A stretch of DNA of 64,000 bases from an uncultured Lachnospiraceae bacterium (GTDB lineage: Bacteria; Bacillota; Clostridia; Lachnospirales; Lachnospiraceae). How positions within the stretch are numbered: position 1 is the stretch's first letter; each line of letters opens with the position of its first letter. The position numbers were made by a program, and so were the translations under genes. Where the stretch lies: positions 1 through 64,000 of the forward strand of contig CABSEG010000003.1 of NCBI GenBank assembly GCA_902476645.1. The letters are read 5' to 3'. Below the pieces are notes generated by a model. That model saw nothing but the letters and a program-made list of their open reading frames with translations, did not search any database and was not told the origin of the DNA. This document shows positions 25,705-36,191 of the stretch, one piece after another.

Positions 25705-27344
25705 AAAAAAGTGTTTTTATATGGATAGTCATATGTTTGCTTTTGATAGTTGCGGGATGTAATCAAAAGACTTCTTCCTATGATGAAGTATTATGGTTTT
25801 CTGATATTTCTTTTTGGACTCCTCCTGAATGGTCGGAGAAAGAGGGGACCATTACGCATAAGATCTCAGAGGCTACGGGACTTAAGTTTCGATATGATAT
25901 TCCTCAGAAAAATGCTGCAACGAAGTTATCTATATGTCTCGTAAACGATGAACTGCCAGATGTAATTACCGTTACAGATCAACAGACAATCAGTAAGTTG
26001 GTAGACTCCGGTAAAGTATGGAATCTGGAAGAATTTTTGAAAAAATATCTCCCTGAGTCTCATTTATTAAAGAAATTTCCACAGGATATCAAAGAACAGT
26101 TAATGATAAGAGACGGGGGATGGTATGCCCTGCCTTCTCATATGAAATCACCGGATAACAGGAAAATCTATCCCTCTTGCAGTACCTATTGGGATCTGGT
26201 TATGGACTATGGAAATCCAAATGCAATTCTTTGGAATGAGAAGCTTTTAAAGCAGGCAGGTTTTTCCATGGAGGACGTAACAACCCAGAAAAAAGTACTT
26301 CATGTTCTGAATTCGGTATCAAAACAGAAGATGAAAGTAAACGGTAAAAATGTAATTCCCTGCCTGGTTGATGGAGAGGGCTCCTTTGATAGTATTTATG
26401 CAAGTTCCTTGCAGACACTACTAAACTCTTTTGGAGCGGAATATGTGGATGAGAATGGGAACTACTACGAAAGACTTCTACAGCCTCAGGCAAAATCCGC
26501 ACTACAGTTTGCCAATACTCTTTTTCGGCGTGGGTATGCATCTTCCGAGCAGCTTAAATGGGAAAATGAGCAGATAAAGGAATTAATTCATGAGGACAGA
26601 GTACTTTGTTTTATCGGTAATATGGCAAATATTGGGTTTGACGCATTGGGGGACAAGACAAGAGAATGGGTTTCTGTAGGTCCTATATTATCAGATGACG
26701 GATCGTTACCAATATTGGAGAAAAATACATATTCTGGTAATTATTGGTTAAGTACGTTTATTTCAAAAGATTGTCAGTATCCGGAAAAAATTGCGGTATG
26801 GCTGGATTATATGACCAGTGAAGAAGGGATGCTTCAGTGTAACTATGGAGTGGCGGGGCAGGATTATGAGTTAACGGAAGATGGATTGGTACGTTTGACT
26901 GAAAAAGGAAGAGAGGGTAGAGAACATCTTGAAGAGACCGGAATGGGCGTTTGGTTTGCGTTTATTAACATGAATTGGGAATATTATCAGGTGGAAGCTC
27001 CTGACAGAGATACAAACGTATATTACACAGAAATGTTGAAATGCAAATTTGGAATGCATCAAAAAACAGTAAGGTTTGATTTTGATCCGATCAGTAATAT
27101 GGAAGACGATTGTGCCGGTGATATGGAGCTTACCTCATGGGAAGAGGAACTGGAGGAGTTTGAAAAAAAACAATTATTAGCCGTATTGCTTGCAGATTCT
27201 TCGCATCAATTTGAGCAGGAGTATCAACGTTTGGCAGATGGAATGAAAGAGCGCGGAATAGAAAAAATAATGAAAAGAAAAAATCGGTATTTTAAACAAA
27301 ATTGTAAAGAGTTGGGAACAGAGATCCGGAAAATAAACAGGTAA
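25701..27344 (+). CDS. Extracellular solute-binding lipoprotein, coupled to a sensor kinase
   Basis: A 547-residue lipoprotein with a type II signal peptide (MKKSVFIWIVICLLLIVAGC, lipidated Cys at residue 20). The body resembles family 1 ABC solute-binding proteins: ITVTDQQTISKLVDSGKVWNLEEF, NAILWNEKLLKQAGFS and GNYWLSTFISKDCQYPEKIAVWLDYMTSEEG are typical segments. The substrate is probably an oligosaccharide, given the adjacent GH127 arabinofuranosidase. Its start overlaps the kinase stop by 4 bases. No ABC permease or ATPase gene is nearby, so it may present ligand to the kinase, as XylFII does to LytS in Clostridium beijerinckii, or share a distant transporter. This role is inference. The last ~60 residues are a charged helix. 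Confidence 0.85.
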   Translation: MKKSVFIWIVICLLLIVAGCNQKTSSYDEVLWFSDISFWTPPEWSEKEGTITHKISEATGLKFRYDIPQKNAATKLSICLVNDELPDVITVTDQQTISKLVDSGKVWNLEEFLKKYLPESHLLKKFPQDIKEQLMIRDGGWYALPSHMKSPDNRKIYPSCSTYWDLVMDYGNPNAILWNEKLLKQAGFSMEDVTTQKKVLHVLNSVSKQKMKVNGKNVIPCLVDGEGSFDSIYASSLQTLLNSFGAEYVDENGNYYERLLQPQAKSALQFANTLFRRGYASSEQLKWENEQIKELIHEDRVLCFIGNMANIGFDALGDKTREWVSVGPILSDDGSLPILEKNTYSGNYWLSTFISKDCQYPEKIAVWLDYMTSEEGMLQCNYGVAGQDYELTEDGLVRLTEKGREGREHLEETGMGVWFAFINMNWEYYQVEAPDRDTNVYYTEMLKCKFGMHQKTVRFDFDPISNMEDDCAGDMELTSWEEELEEFEKKQLLAVLLADSSHQFEQEYQRLADGMKERGIEKIMKRKNRYFKQNCKELGTEIRKINR

Positions 27345-27419
27345 TATCAGCGAAAAGGATTGAAAACAGGGATTTTTTTGTGCACTTTTCGGATGTTTTT
27401 TTGATATGGCGTTCATTTT

Positions 27420-27448
27420 ATGACATCCTCCGTATTTAATGTTATTAT
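27420..27448 (+). promoter_or_regulatory. Probable promoter for the GH127 gene
   Basis: ATGACA (27420-27425), a 17-bp spacer, then TATTAT (27443-27448), 78 bp ahead of the start codon. Upstream T-rich stretches at 27373 and 27395 (GATTTTTTTG, GATGTTTTTTT) recur about 22 bp apart and could be part of a regulator site. Confidence 0.55.
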
Positions 27449-27526
27449 CAAAATTATCATGAACTGTTTTCTGTTTAAGAGAAAACAGATACATATCAGA
27501 CATTAAGTTAAGAGGAGGATGGAAAC

Positions 27527-30500
27527 ATGAAGGCAAAAAAAATTGTGGCATATGTGCTGAGTGCTGCACTTGCTGTCACGGCACTTCCGGTAATCCCTGC
27601 TGACACAACAAAAGCAGAGGCATCGGAGACTGTTCTGGGGGAGAATATTGCCCTAAAAGCTGTGGCAGGTGCTGACTATACTAACACCGGAACGAGCGCC
27701 AGCAATGTGAACAATGGGTATCTGGCTACAAATTCCAGTACTACATGGAATACGTGGAAGAAAGGCGGAACGGATTACCCGACACCTGTATGGCTGGAAT
27801 GGGATGAGGATTATGTGATAAGTGGGATGCGTGTGGTTTGGTGGGCCGATAACGCGAACATCACAGGCAATGAGGGGGTAACCTTCCCGAGCAAATGCGA
27901 GGTAGAGTATCTGGATGAGAAAGGGGAATGGACTCCTATTACAGATATGGTAAACGAGGATAATCAGGAAGTGGAATCTGTAGGAGTAAAATATAACCCA
28001 AGCGATGGTAATGGCTTAAACGGAAGCAATCAGCAGTGGAATACAGTGACATTTAAAACTCCGGTAAAAACCAAGAAATTGCGTTTAAAAATAGAGCGAA
28101 GCGGATCGGGCGACAATGGAGTCGGTATCAGTGAATGGGAAGTATTTGGCGGAAAAGCTCCACAAGATTTGGGGACAGGTGAAAATGTTGCTTTAAATGC
28201 TGTTGTCAATGCAACATTTTCTAATCAGGACACTTCAACGGAAAAGGTAAATGATAACCAGCTTGCTACGGATGAATCGTCTTCTACATGGAATAGCTGG
28301 TGCAAAAATGCAAATTTAGAATATCCGTATCCGGTTACGATGGAATGGGATAAGCTTCAGGAACTATCCAGTATGAAAATCATGTGGTGGGCGGACGATG
28401 CCAAGGTGGGAGACCCTACAGATGGAGTATTATTCCCGGAAAGTTGCACAGCAGAGTATTATGATGAGGAGCTTGGAAAGTGGGTAGCTATCTCGGGAAT
28501 GGTCAACGAAACAGGGGAAACAGCAGATACTGTAGGAGTGCGATTTGGCGCGGAAGAGCTGATGTCGGAAGATCCGGCAGAGTATACTTTGGGAAAAAAT
28601 CGTTACTGGAATGGGGTCACCTTTAGACAGACAATTAAGACGAAAAAATTGCGTTTATATGTGAACAGGCCAGAGGGTGCCTCTGCACAGAGTGGTATCG
28701 GGATTGGTGAGTGGCAGGTATTTGGACAGGAGGTAAAGGGTGAGATTGCGGAAGGATTAAATATCTCGCCAAAAGCCGAAGTATTTGTGGAGTATACAAA
28801 TACCGATACAGATGCAAAGAATATCAACGATATGTCTCTGGCAACGAATTCCAAAACCTCGTGGAATACTTGGAAAAAAGAGGGAGATCTTGCATATCCG
28901 CAGCCGGTAATTCTTAGCTGGGATGAACCATATGATATCTCCAGTATGCGTATTATGTGGTGGGCAGATGATGAACAGGCAGGTACATCTAGCGGTGATG
29001 GAGTATTGTATCCCCAGGACTGCACGGTACAGTACTTTGATTACAATACAAATGACTGGGCAGAAATCACTCAAATGGAAAACGAGTCCGGTGAAAAAGT
29101 ATCTGTCGTGGGTGTTAATGGAGAAGGAGTGCAGGGTGCCAATCGCATTTGGAACGGTATTCTATTTGAACAGCCGGTAAAAACTACGAAATTGCGTCTT
29201 TTGATCAATCGTCCTGTCGCATCCACAGTTAACGGCGGTATTGGTATCGGTGAGTGGGAAGTATATGGAAAGGAAATCAGCAACGAGTTTGTAGCGGCAG
29301 AGATTACAGGCAAAAATCAGATGATCGCCAGCGAAACATCTACTTACTATGGAGTTAGTGTACCGGAAAGTTTTCCGGGACCCTTTTCATATGAATGGAG
29401 CGTGCCGGAGGATTCAGCAGAGATTTTACAAGTGGTAGCCGGAAAAAATCAGGCAGAGGCCCAAGTAAAAGCTTTAAAAGAAGGAAAAGGGACATTGCAG
29501 CTAAAAATGACCTACGATGATCATGGCACACCGATAATCAGAACAACAAGCTTTACAGTTGACGTGGAGAAGATTACCAGTGTGGAAACTTATGTTACCT
29601 CAACGGTATTAGGAAAAGCGCCTATACTGCCGGATACCGTAGTGGCAAATGGCATTACTTTTGACGACCCGACGCCAAGTCTGAAAAGCGCTACAAAGCC
29701 TGATTTTGACTTTGCGGAAACCTTTGATTCTGCGCTGATGCCAGTGGAATGGGAAGAGGTAGATCCGGATGATTATGCACAGGAAGGAGAATTCGAAGTA
29801 AAAGGTAAGGTTGCAAATAGTGAACTGGAGGCCATTGCCAAGGTGAAGGTAAACAAGCCGGCAGTCGTTTCAGATGCAAATAGTACCGTTACGTTCGAAA
29901 ATGTAAAATTGACGGATCAATTTTGGTCGCCAAAGCAGAAGGTAAATGCGGTAAATTCTTTAAATGCGGCCATCTACAGAATTGGTTTGTCTTCTGGAGG
30001 AGAGCCTAACTTTGACAATGCAATAAAAAAATTAAATGGAGAGCCCTATAAGGAATTCAGCGGCCTGGTATTCCAGGATACCGACATTTATAAAACACTG
30101 GAAGCAATCTCTTATACCCTATCCGATCTGGCTGATGATGACAGTGAAGAAATGGCAAAACAGAAAAAAAATCTGGAGGATACACTGGAGCGTTGGATTC
30201 AGAAAATAGAAAAAGTACAGTATGCAGACGGGTATATTAATACATTTTTTACCTTACGCTCTCAAAAATATGAAGGAGGCCGCGCGCCGGGAACCCACCG
30301 CTGGAGAAATTTTAATAATCATGAAATGTATGTGGCAGGCCATTTCCTGGAGTCTGTTGTTGCATATACCCGTTACAGAGAAGGAATTGGGGATCCCGAT
30401 TATAGATTATATGTGGCAGGAAGAAGATTTGCAGATCATATTGTAGAGCGCTTTGGGCCCAATGGAACCCGTCATGAGGTCCCGGGACACGAAGAGATCG

Positions 30501-33500
30501 AACTGGCATTGGTCAAATTCGCTACTTTGGTAGAGGAATATGAAGGGAAAGGGACAGGACAAAAGTATATAGATACTGCAAAACTTTTAATTGATCGCCG
30601 GGGAGAAGATTACACCCTGCGGGAAAGCGGCTATTGCGGCTATACAGATGGAGTAAGAGAGTACTCTCAGGATGCTAAGCCATTTACGGAAGAGACAAAT
30701 GCAGTTGGACATGCCGTGCGCGCCACTTATTTATATACAGGTGCTACGGATGTTGCGCGGCTGTTGCCGGATGACGACCCGGATAAGACAGCGTACATGA
30801 ACATCTTAGACACGATCTGGGATTCTGTTGCGAACAGAAAAACGTACATTACAGGAGGAATTGGGGTGGCATCTCACGGGGAAGATTTTGGAGCGGACTA
30901 TGAGCTTCCAAATAATGATTCCTATAATGAGATTTGTGCTTCTATTGCCCTTACAAATTGGAATCAGAGAATGAATCTGGTTAAGGAGGATACGAAATAT
31001 GTAGATGTGATGGAACGTGCCCTGTATAATGGAGTACTGGTAGGGACGAATCTGGAAGGAAATAAATTCTACTATGCCAATAAGCTTGAGATTCCCAAAA
31101 AAGGAGGTTCAACAGATGGAGGCATGTATGGCGGCGTACAGCGTCAGGATTGGTTTAATTGTGCATGTTGTCCTCCAAATTTAATGCGTACCATTGCAAA
31201 ACTCAGTGAGTATATGTACACAATTCACAAGGACAATATATTTGTAAATTTATATATTGGAAGTGAAGGGACACTGAAGGTAGATGGTACAGAAGTTGTA
31301 TTAAGCCAGCAAACCGCATATCCTTGGGATGGGGCAGTTACGATTTCCGTTTCTCCGAAAGTGTCAAAGACGTTTACCATGAATCTGCGTATACCGGGAT
31401 GGGTAAATGAGCAAGATAATAAAAATGTGACGATTAAAGTCAACGGTGAGGAAGTATCCGAAAAAACAAACAAAGGTTATGTGAAAATTACAAGAGAGTG
31501 GATGGAAGGGGATAAGATTCAGATCGATATGCCCATGGAAATCAGAAAAACGGAGGCAAATCCCAATGTAACAACCAATGCCGGAAAAATTGTTATCGAA
31601 AGAGGGCCGATTGTTTACGCAGTAGAAAAGGCCGGAAATGTACAGCTTAACGAATCGATTTCCAACTTTGACCCAAGAAACGTGATCATTCCACGTGATA
31701 CGGAATTAGTGGCAAAGTACAACCCGGATCTTTTAAACGGTGTGGTGGAGATTACAGGAGATGTAACCTATCATACCGGCACAGAGATCGTTCCTGCGAA
31801 ACTTCAGGCAGTCCCATTTTATGCTTCTAATAACCGGGGTGATGGGAACGGGGAAAGTATGTCTACCGGTATGACCGTTTGGACAAATGCTTCCGGTGAA
31901 CAGCCCGTTCAATATACGGTTAGCTTTGATGCAAATGGAGGGGAAGTATCAACAACATCTGTTTTTGTCAAAGAAGGAAGTAGCATTGGCGAACTTCCTG
32001 TTCCTGAAAGAGACTATCATATTTTTAAAGGATGGTATACCGAAGCGGAAGGTGGAAATGAAATTACAGAAGATACTGTGATTACAGACCATATGACCCT
32101 TTACGCCCACTGGGAGAAGGATTCCCAGATAACAATCTACACAATTAAGCTGGATGCCAATGGTGGAAAGTCACCTGTATCATCTTTGGATATACAAGCA
32201 GGAGAAAAGATAGGAGAACTTCCGGTTCCGGTAAAAGCAGGTTCTGAATTTCTTGGTTGGTTTACCCAGTTGGAGGGTGGAAGGAAATTGGAACCCTCAG
32301 ATGTAGTAACCCAGAATATGACGGTCTATGCTCACTGGAATGATCCGGAAGTAGTATTTGGAGCCTCAGGGGTCCAAACGGAAAGCGACGGTACATTTTT
32401 AATTGCAATGACAGGAGATAAGAGTCCGGAGGGAAGTAGTAATGCAGCCGCTTATATAGACAATGAGACAGCAACGGGCGGTTCCGCGTTGGGTAGCACC
32501 AGAATAGGATTTCTGGCGTTTAAGCTATCTGATGAATGGAAAAGTATGGATCCGGACTCCATAGAAGCAACGCTAAGCATTCATGTGGAACGGGTAAATG
32601 GAAATCTTGGTACCGCAAAAACAAAAGCGGGACTTTTTGCGGTGGATCAGAATCTCGCAGATATTACTCTTGAAAATGCGTCTACTTATCCTGCAAAAAA
32701 TAATGATTACTCTAAGGAGGCTACGGTTTTCTCCAAGGAATGGATTTGTGCAAGTGACCTTGGTAAGAAGACTTTTGATGTAACTGAAATGATCAGGGAA
32801 GTTTTGCAGGATGAGAATGCCACTTATGCTATGTTCCGATTGCAGACAGTTATTTCAGGATTCTATGTGAGCGGCTCTGGTGAAAACGCACCGACACTCA
32901 CCATCATTGAGAAGGACGATAACCCACAAATTGACCAGTCAGAGGTGGTTCGAAAAATACTCACAATTTTATGTAATGCCTATGAGAATATAGATTTGAG
33001 TCTTTATAGTAAAAACAGTGCGGAGGAATTTACAAAAGCGTACGATGAGGCAAAAACTATTCTGGAAACACAAGATGCATCTGTGGAACTTGTGCAGAAA
33101 TCCGTAGAGCGTTTGATGAAAGCGGTTGTCTCCCTCGAGATAGATACTTCTGATTTTGAAAAGCAGCTTCTTGCGGCGCAGCAGAAAGCAGAGGCGGCCG
33201 AGATGGTTGCCCAGGAGGCTAACCAGCTGGCTCAGGAAAGCAAGGCTGCCCTTGAAGATGCTTTAAGCAAACTTGAGGAAAACGAGGAGATTCTAAAAGC
33301 AGCCCAGAAAGCCGTGGAAGAAAGCGAGAAGCTGGCGGATGCCGCAAATAGGCTGGCTGCGCAGGCGGAAGCCTCCGCAAAAGCGGCTCAGGAAGCGCTG
33401 AAAGAAGAGCAGAATAAAAACCAGGCAGCAAATGAGGAACTGAAGCGTTTACAGGAGAAAGCACAGGAAGCGCTGAAACAGGCTCAGGAAGCAAAAGCTG

Positions 33501-33850
33501 AGGCTGAAGCTGCTGTAAGGAGAGCAGAAATTACAGAGGCTAAGGCAAGTTTCCGGCAAAATAAGGTGACAGTGAAGAGTGTCAAGAGCAAAAAGAAAAA
33601 ACAGCTATTATTAAAGTGGTCTAAGCTTGCGCAAGCAGAGGGATACCAGATTCAGTATGCGAGAAATGCAGCATTTAACAAAAAAGGAAAAACAAAGACT
33701 CTTACAATAGCAGGAACAAAGACGCAAAAGGTGATGAAAAAGCTGACCCGCAGAAAAAAATACTATGTAAGGATACGTGCATACAAAACTTTTGACGGTA
33801 CGAGGATATATACAAAGTGGTCAGGGCGCAAGTCTGCTAAAATAAAATAA
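27527..33850 (+). CDS. Secreted multidomain GH127 beta-L-arabinofuranosidase (2107 aa)
   Basis: A signal peptide covers residues 1-31. Three F5/8-type C (discoidin-like) carbohydrate-binding domains lie at ~37-213, ~217-405 and ~410-582, each with an SSTTWNTWKK-like and a VVWWADNA-like core. Two Ig-like domains follow (~585-785). The GH127 catalytic domain (~788-1450) includes PGTHRWRNFNNHEMYVAGHF, ITGGIGVASHGEDFGADYELPN and the CACCPPN motif; C1214/C1215 correspond to the nucleophile/zinc cysteines of HypBA1. Two InlB-type repeats (~1463-1605), a DNRLRE-like domain (~1608-1795), a long Ala/Glu/Gln coiled coil (~1860-2005) and a Lys-rich Fn3-like C-terminus complete it. Predicted to release beta-L-arabinofuranose from plant glycans outside the cell. 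No sortase signal. Regulated presumably by the kinase/regulator upstream. RBS GGAGG. Confidence 0.9.
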   Translation: MKAKKIVAYVLSAALAVTALPVIPADTTKAEASETVLGENIALKAVAGADYTNTGTSASNVNNGYLATNSSTTWNTWKKGGTDYPTPVWLEWDEDYVISGMRVVWWADNANITGNEGVTFPSKCEVEYLDEKGEWTPITDMVNEDNQEVESVGVKYNPSDGNGLNGSNQQWNTVTFKTPVKTKKLRLKIERSGSGDNGVGISEWEVFGGKAPQDLGTGENVALNAVVNATFSNQDTSTEKVNDNQLATDESSSTWNSWCKNANLEYPYPVTMEWDKLQELSSMKIMWWADDAKVGDPTDGVLFPESCTAEYYDEELGKWVAISGMVNETGETADTVGVRFGAEELMSEDPAEYTLGKNRYWNGVTFRQTIKTKKLRLYVNRPEGASAQSGIGIGEWQVFGQEVKGEIAEGLNISPKAEVFVEYTNTDTDAKNINDMSLATNSKTSWNTWKKEGDLAYPQPVILSWDEPYDISSMRIMWWADDEQAGTSSGDGVLYPQDCTVQYFDYNTNDWAEITQMENESGEKVSVVGVNGEGVQGANRIWNGILFEQPVKTTKLRLLINRPVASTVNGGIGIGEWEVYGKEISNEFVAAEITGKNQMIASETSTYYGVSVPESFPGPFSYEWSVPEDSAEILQVVAGKNQAEAQVKALKEGKGTLQLKMTYDDHGTPIIRTTSFTVDVEKITSVETYVTSTVLGKAPILPDTVVANGITFDDPTPSLKSATKPDFDFAETFDSALMPVEWEEVDPDDYAQEGEFEVKGKVANSELEAIAKVKVNKPAVVSDANSTVTFENVKLTDQFWSPKQKVNAVNSLNAAIYRIGLSSGGEPNFDNAIKKLNGEPYKEFSGLVFQDTDIYKTLEAISYTLSDLADDDSEEMAKQKKNLEDTLERWIQKIEKVQYADGYINTFFTLRSQKYEGGRAPGTHRWRNFNNHEMYVAGHFLESVVAYTRYREGIGDPDYRLYVAGRRFADHIVERFGPNGTRHEVPGHEEIELALVKFATLVEEYEGKGTGQKYIDTAKLLIDRRGEDYTLRESGYCGYTDGVREYSQDAKPFTEETNAVGHAVRATYLYTGATDVARLLPDDDPDKTAYMNILDTIWDSVANRKTYITGGIGVASHGEDFGADYELPNNDSYNEICASIALTNWNQRMNLVKEDTKYVDVMERALYNGVLVGTNLEGNKFYYANKLEIPKKGGSTDGGMYGGVQRQDWFNCACCPPNLMRTIAKLSEYMYTIHKDNIFVNLYIGSEGTLKVDGTEVVLSQQTAYPWDGAVTISVSPKVSKTFTMNLRIPGWVNEQDNKNVTIKVNGEEVSEKTNKGYVKITREWMEGDKIQIDMPMEIRKTEANPNVTTNAGKIVIERGPIVYAVEKAGNVQLNESISNFDPRNVIIPRDTELVAKYNPDLLNGVVEITGDVTYHTGTEIVPAKLQAVPFYASNNRGDGNGESMSTGMTVWTNASGEQPVQYTVSFDANGGEVSTTSVFVKEGSSIGELPVPERDYHIFKGWYTEAEGGNEITEDTVITDHMTLYAHWEKDSQITIYTIKLDANGGKSPVSSLDIQAGEKIGELPVPVKAGSEFLGWFTQLEGGRKLEPSDVVTQNMTVYAHWNDPEVVFGASGVQTESDGTFLIAMTGDKSPEGSSNAAAYIDNETATGGSALGSTRIGFLAFKLSDEWKSMDPDSIEATLSIHVERVNGNLGTAKTKAGLFAVDQNLADITLENASTYPAKNNDYSKEATVFSKEWICASDLGKKTFDVTEMIREVLQDENATYAMFRLQTVISGFYVSGSGENAPTLTIIEKDDNPQIDQSEVVRKILTILCNAYENIDLSLYSKNSAEEFTKAYDEAKTILETQDASVELVQKSVERLMKAVVSLEIDTSDFEKQLLAAQQKAEAAEMVAQEANQLAQESKAALEDALSKLEENEEILKAAQKAVEESEKLADAANRLAAQAEASAKAAQEALKEEQNKNQAANEELKRLQEKAQEALKQAQEAKAEAEAAVRRAEITEAKASFRQNKVTVKSVKSKKKKQLLLKWSKLAQAEGYQIQYARNAAFNKKGKTKTLTIAGTKTQKVMKKLTRRKKYYVRIRAYKTFDGTRIYTKWSGRKSAKIK

Positions 33851-33869
33851 CGAAATAGGCATTTTAGAT

Positions 33870-33904
33870 AAAGGCGAATCAGATGGTTTCTGGTTCGCCT
33901 TTTA
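33870..33904 (+). terminator. Rho-independent terminator after GH127 gene
   Basis: AAAGGCGAATCAG (33870-33882) pairs with CTGGTTCGCCTTT (33890-33902), one G-T pair, followed by T. Compact stem about 20 bp after the stop codon. Confidence 0.88.
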
Positions 33905-33939
33905 ACGCATACAGCTCGTTTTATGATATTAGAAGAAGC

Positions 33940-33967
33940 TTGTGCAGACTGGGAATACCCGTAAAAT
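33940..33967 (+). promoter_or_regulatory. Possible promoter for the AGCS symporter gene
   Basis: TTGTGC (33940-33945), 16-bp spacer, TAAAAT (33962-33967), 43 bp before the start codon. Confidence 0.5.
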
Positions 33968-34010
33968 TTTTTCATATATATAGGAATGACTTTATGTTTG
34001 GGAGCGGGTT

Positions 34011-35378
34011 ATGCTGACATATATCCGGCAGTTCAATGATATACTTCACGGATTTATCTGGGGCAGAGGGATGCTATTGATCTTTTTGGCCGTGGGTGTA
34101 CTGTTTACTGTAAGGACAGGCGCCTTTCAGTTCACCGGAATCAAGACCTGGATGGGAAAGACACTGGGACAGATTTTTGGAAAAAAGAGACAAGAGGTCC
34201 ATGATCCCCATTCCATGTCTCAGTTTCAGTCTTTTTGTACGGCTTTGGCCGCGACCCTGGGAACCGGGAATATTACGGGTGTAGCTTCCGCCCTGCTTGT
34301 GGGAGGACCTGGCGCTATTTTCTGGATGTGGGTGTCCGCATTGCTTGGAATGATGACAGCCTACGCGGAAAACGTGTTGGGAATTCTTTACCGCTACCGG
34401 GGAAAAGAAGGGAAGTGGGTAGGGGGAGCCATGGTCTACATGGAGAGGGGACTTGGATGTAAATGGCTGGCAGTGGTATTTTCTGTTTGCTGCCTGTTTG
34501 CCTCGCTGGGCATGGGAAATATGACCCAGGCCAATGCCGTGGCAGGAGGATTAAAGGAATCCTTTCATGTACCCACAGCCTTGACCGGAGTTGTGATGAT
34601 GCTTATGGTGGGTATGGTACTAATCGGAGGAGTAAAGCGTATTGCGGCCGTGACCGAACGAGTGGTTCCCTTTATGTCCCTGTGCTATCTGGCAGGGGGG
34701 ATCTTTGTACTGCTGGTTCATGTACAGGAGATCCCCGCAGCCTTTGAGATGATTTTTCAGGAGGCCTTTCGGCTTCCTGCCGTGGGGGGAGGCGTACTGG
34801 GATATGGGATGCGCAAGGCCATGCAGGTGGGAATTTCCAGGGGAGTCTTTTCCAATGAGGCTGGTCTTGGATCATCGGTAATGGCCCATGCGGCGGCAGA
34901 GGTGGAGGATCCTGCGGTTCAGGGGATGTGGGCTATGCTGGAGGTGTTTTTGGATACCATCGTGTTCTGCACGCTGACAGCCCTGGTGATTCTTTGCAGC
35001 GGTGTGTTGGATCAGCAACAGGCGTTAAGCAATCTGGCTTTGGGGATTGAAAACATAGACGGCACAACGCTTACAGGACAGGCATTTGCCACGGTGATTC
35101 CCAAAGGGGATCAGTTTCTTTCTTTGTCCATGATTGTGTTTGCCTTTGCCACGATTATTGGCTGGGCGTATTTTGGGGAGAGAACCTTTGCCTATCTGTT
35201 TGGAGAGAAGAGAGCCTGGGTTTATAAGATGATCTATATTCTGGTACTGGTACCGGGATGTATGGGGGCTCCCGGCTTGATTTGGGATCTGGCGGATACC
35301 TTTAACGGGTTTATGGCTCTGCCCAATTTGCTGGCTCTGATTTTGCTGAGCAAAAAAGTGATTCAGGTAAAAAGATAG
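34011..35378 (+). CDS. AGCS family sodium:alanine/glycine symporter
   Basis: A 455-residue polytopic membrane protein of the alanine or glycine:cation symporter family (AlsT/DagA type), taking up small neutral amino acids with Na+ or H+. Family signatures are TALAATLGTGNITGVASALLVGGPGAIFWMW near residues 77-107 and GISRGVFSNEAGLGSSVMAHAAAEV near 272-296. About ten hydrophobic segments are visible. Length is typical. It is preceded by GGGAGCGGG and flanked by terminators, so it is monocistronic and shows no obvious functional link to the polysaccharide genes around it. Confidence 0.93.
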   Translation: MLTYIRQFNDILHGFIWGRGMLLIFLAVGVLFTVRTGAFQFTGIKTWMGKTLGQIFGKKRQEVHDPHSMSQFQSFCTALAATLGTGNITGVASALLVGGPGAIFWMWVSALLGMMTAYAENVLGILYRYRGKEGKWVGGAMVYMERGLGCKWLAVVFSVCCLFASLGMGNMTQANAVAGGLKESFHVPTALTGVVMMLMVGMVLIGGVKRIAAVTERVVPFMSLCYLAGGIFVLLVHVQEIPAAFEMIFQEAFRLPAVGGGVLGYGMRKAMQVGISRGVFSNEAGLGSSVMAHAAAEVEDPAVQGMWAMLEVFLDTIVFCTLTALVILCSGVLDQQQALSNLALGIENIDGTTLTGQAFATVIPKGDQFLSLSMIVFAFATIIGWAYFGERTFAYLFGEKRAWVYKMIYILVLVPGCMGAPGLIWDLADTFNGFMALPNLLALILLSKKVIQVKR

Positions 35379-35417
35379 CCTGGTCCCGCGGCCCGTTATG
35401 GGAACGCGGGACCAGGC
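35372..35417. terminator. Bidirectional terminator between convergent genes
   Basis: GCCTGGTCCCGCG (35378-35390) and CGCGGGACCAGGC (35405-35417) form a perfect 13-bp GC-rich stem overlapping the last base of the symporter stop codon. For the minus strand it is followed by TATCTTTTT, a good U tract; for the plus strand by ATTTAT. Confidence 0.85.
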
Positions 35418-35426
35418 ATTTATCCG

Positions 35427-36140
35427 TTATTTCTTGCATTTTATGGATGCAATGATGGAATCTACAGTCTCAGTCAGCGCCATATATTGTTTTTGGTATT
35501 TCGGTTTGTCCAGGCAAAACTGGACATCTGTGGGAAGTGTCACATAGAAGACGCGGTTCCCTTTTTTGCCAAGATATTGATAATTTGGCAATCCGTTCTT
35601 TAGCTGCCTCCATTTCTTTTGAGTACACCAGTTAACGGTGAGCACGGTTCCTGTGTATCCTTTTTTATAGCTGGATTTTGCATGGAAGGAGATGCTGTTT
35701 TTGGTAGTCAGCATCAGATACTTGGAGGGTTTCCAGCGCTTCGGCAGGGTTAAACTTACCTTTTTGTATGTAATTTTTGTCCCCTGTGGAGTAGTCTTTT
35801 GTTTTATCTGTTTATTTTTTCCAGGCATTACACAGACCCAGGCGTAGTCGGTTTTTCCGCCGCTGGATACGATGATGGAGGAGATACCCGGTTTTTTGGC
35901 AGTTACCTGTATTTTCGAGCTGCTTAAAACCCGATATGTATACCCACCATGATTCACGGACGAATCCAGAACCTGAAGGCTGTTGTCCGCGTGTTTGAGA
36001 GTCAGAGTCTTACTCTGTCCCACGTTCAGGACAACAGATTCCTTGGCAAAGCTTACCGAAGCCGCATCTGTTCTCATAGAAAATCCCATGGAGCATAAAA
36101 AAATACAACAAAAAGCCACTAAAGTTCCTTTCCATCTCAT
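35427..36140 (-). CDS. Small secreted protein with Big_2-like N-terminal domain (237 aa), function unknown
   Basis: I do not recognise a functional family. A signal peptide covers residues 1-27 (MRWKGTLVAFCCIFLCSMGFSMRTDAAS). A Big_2-like Ig domain follows (~28-108; VSFAKESVVLNVGQSKTLTL, AKKPGISSIIVSSGGKTDYAWV). The remaining ~120 residues are a basic domain with a SFHAKSSYKKGYTGTVLTVNW segment that recalls small secreted proteins of Lachnospiraceae. ATG 36140 is chosen because AAGGAG precedes it and the protein then starts at a signal peptide; the longer frame to 36308 adds a Cys-rich, non-signal-like extension. It is transcribed from its own promoter, divergent from the hydrolase gene. Confidence 0.75.
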   Translation of the reverse strand: MRWKGTLVAFCCIFLCSMGFSMRTDAASVSFAKESVVLNVGQSKTLTLKHADNSLQVLDSSVNHGGYTYRVLSSSKIQVTAKKPGISSIIVSSGGKTDYAWVCVMPGKNKQIKQKTTPQGTKITYKKVSLTLPKRWKPSKYLMLTTKNSISFHAKSSYKKGYTGTVLTVNWCTQKKWRQLKNGLPNYQYLGKKGNRVFYVTLPTDVQFCLDKPKYQKQYMALTETVDSIIASIKCKK

Positions 36141-36191
36141 AAATCGGTCTCCTTTCTTCTGTCGGATTTGATAAGATATGTCCACCTCTTT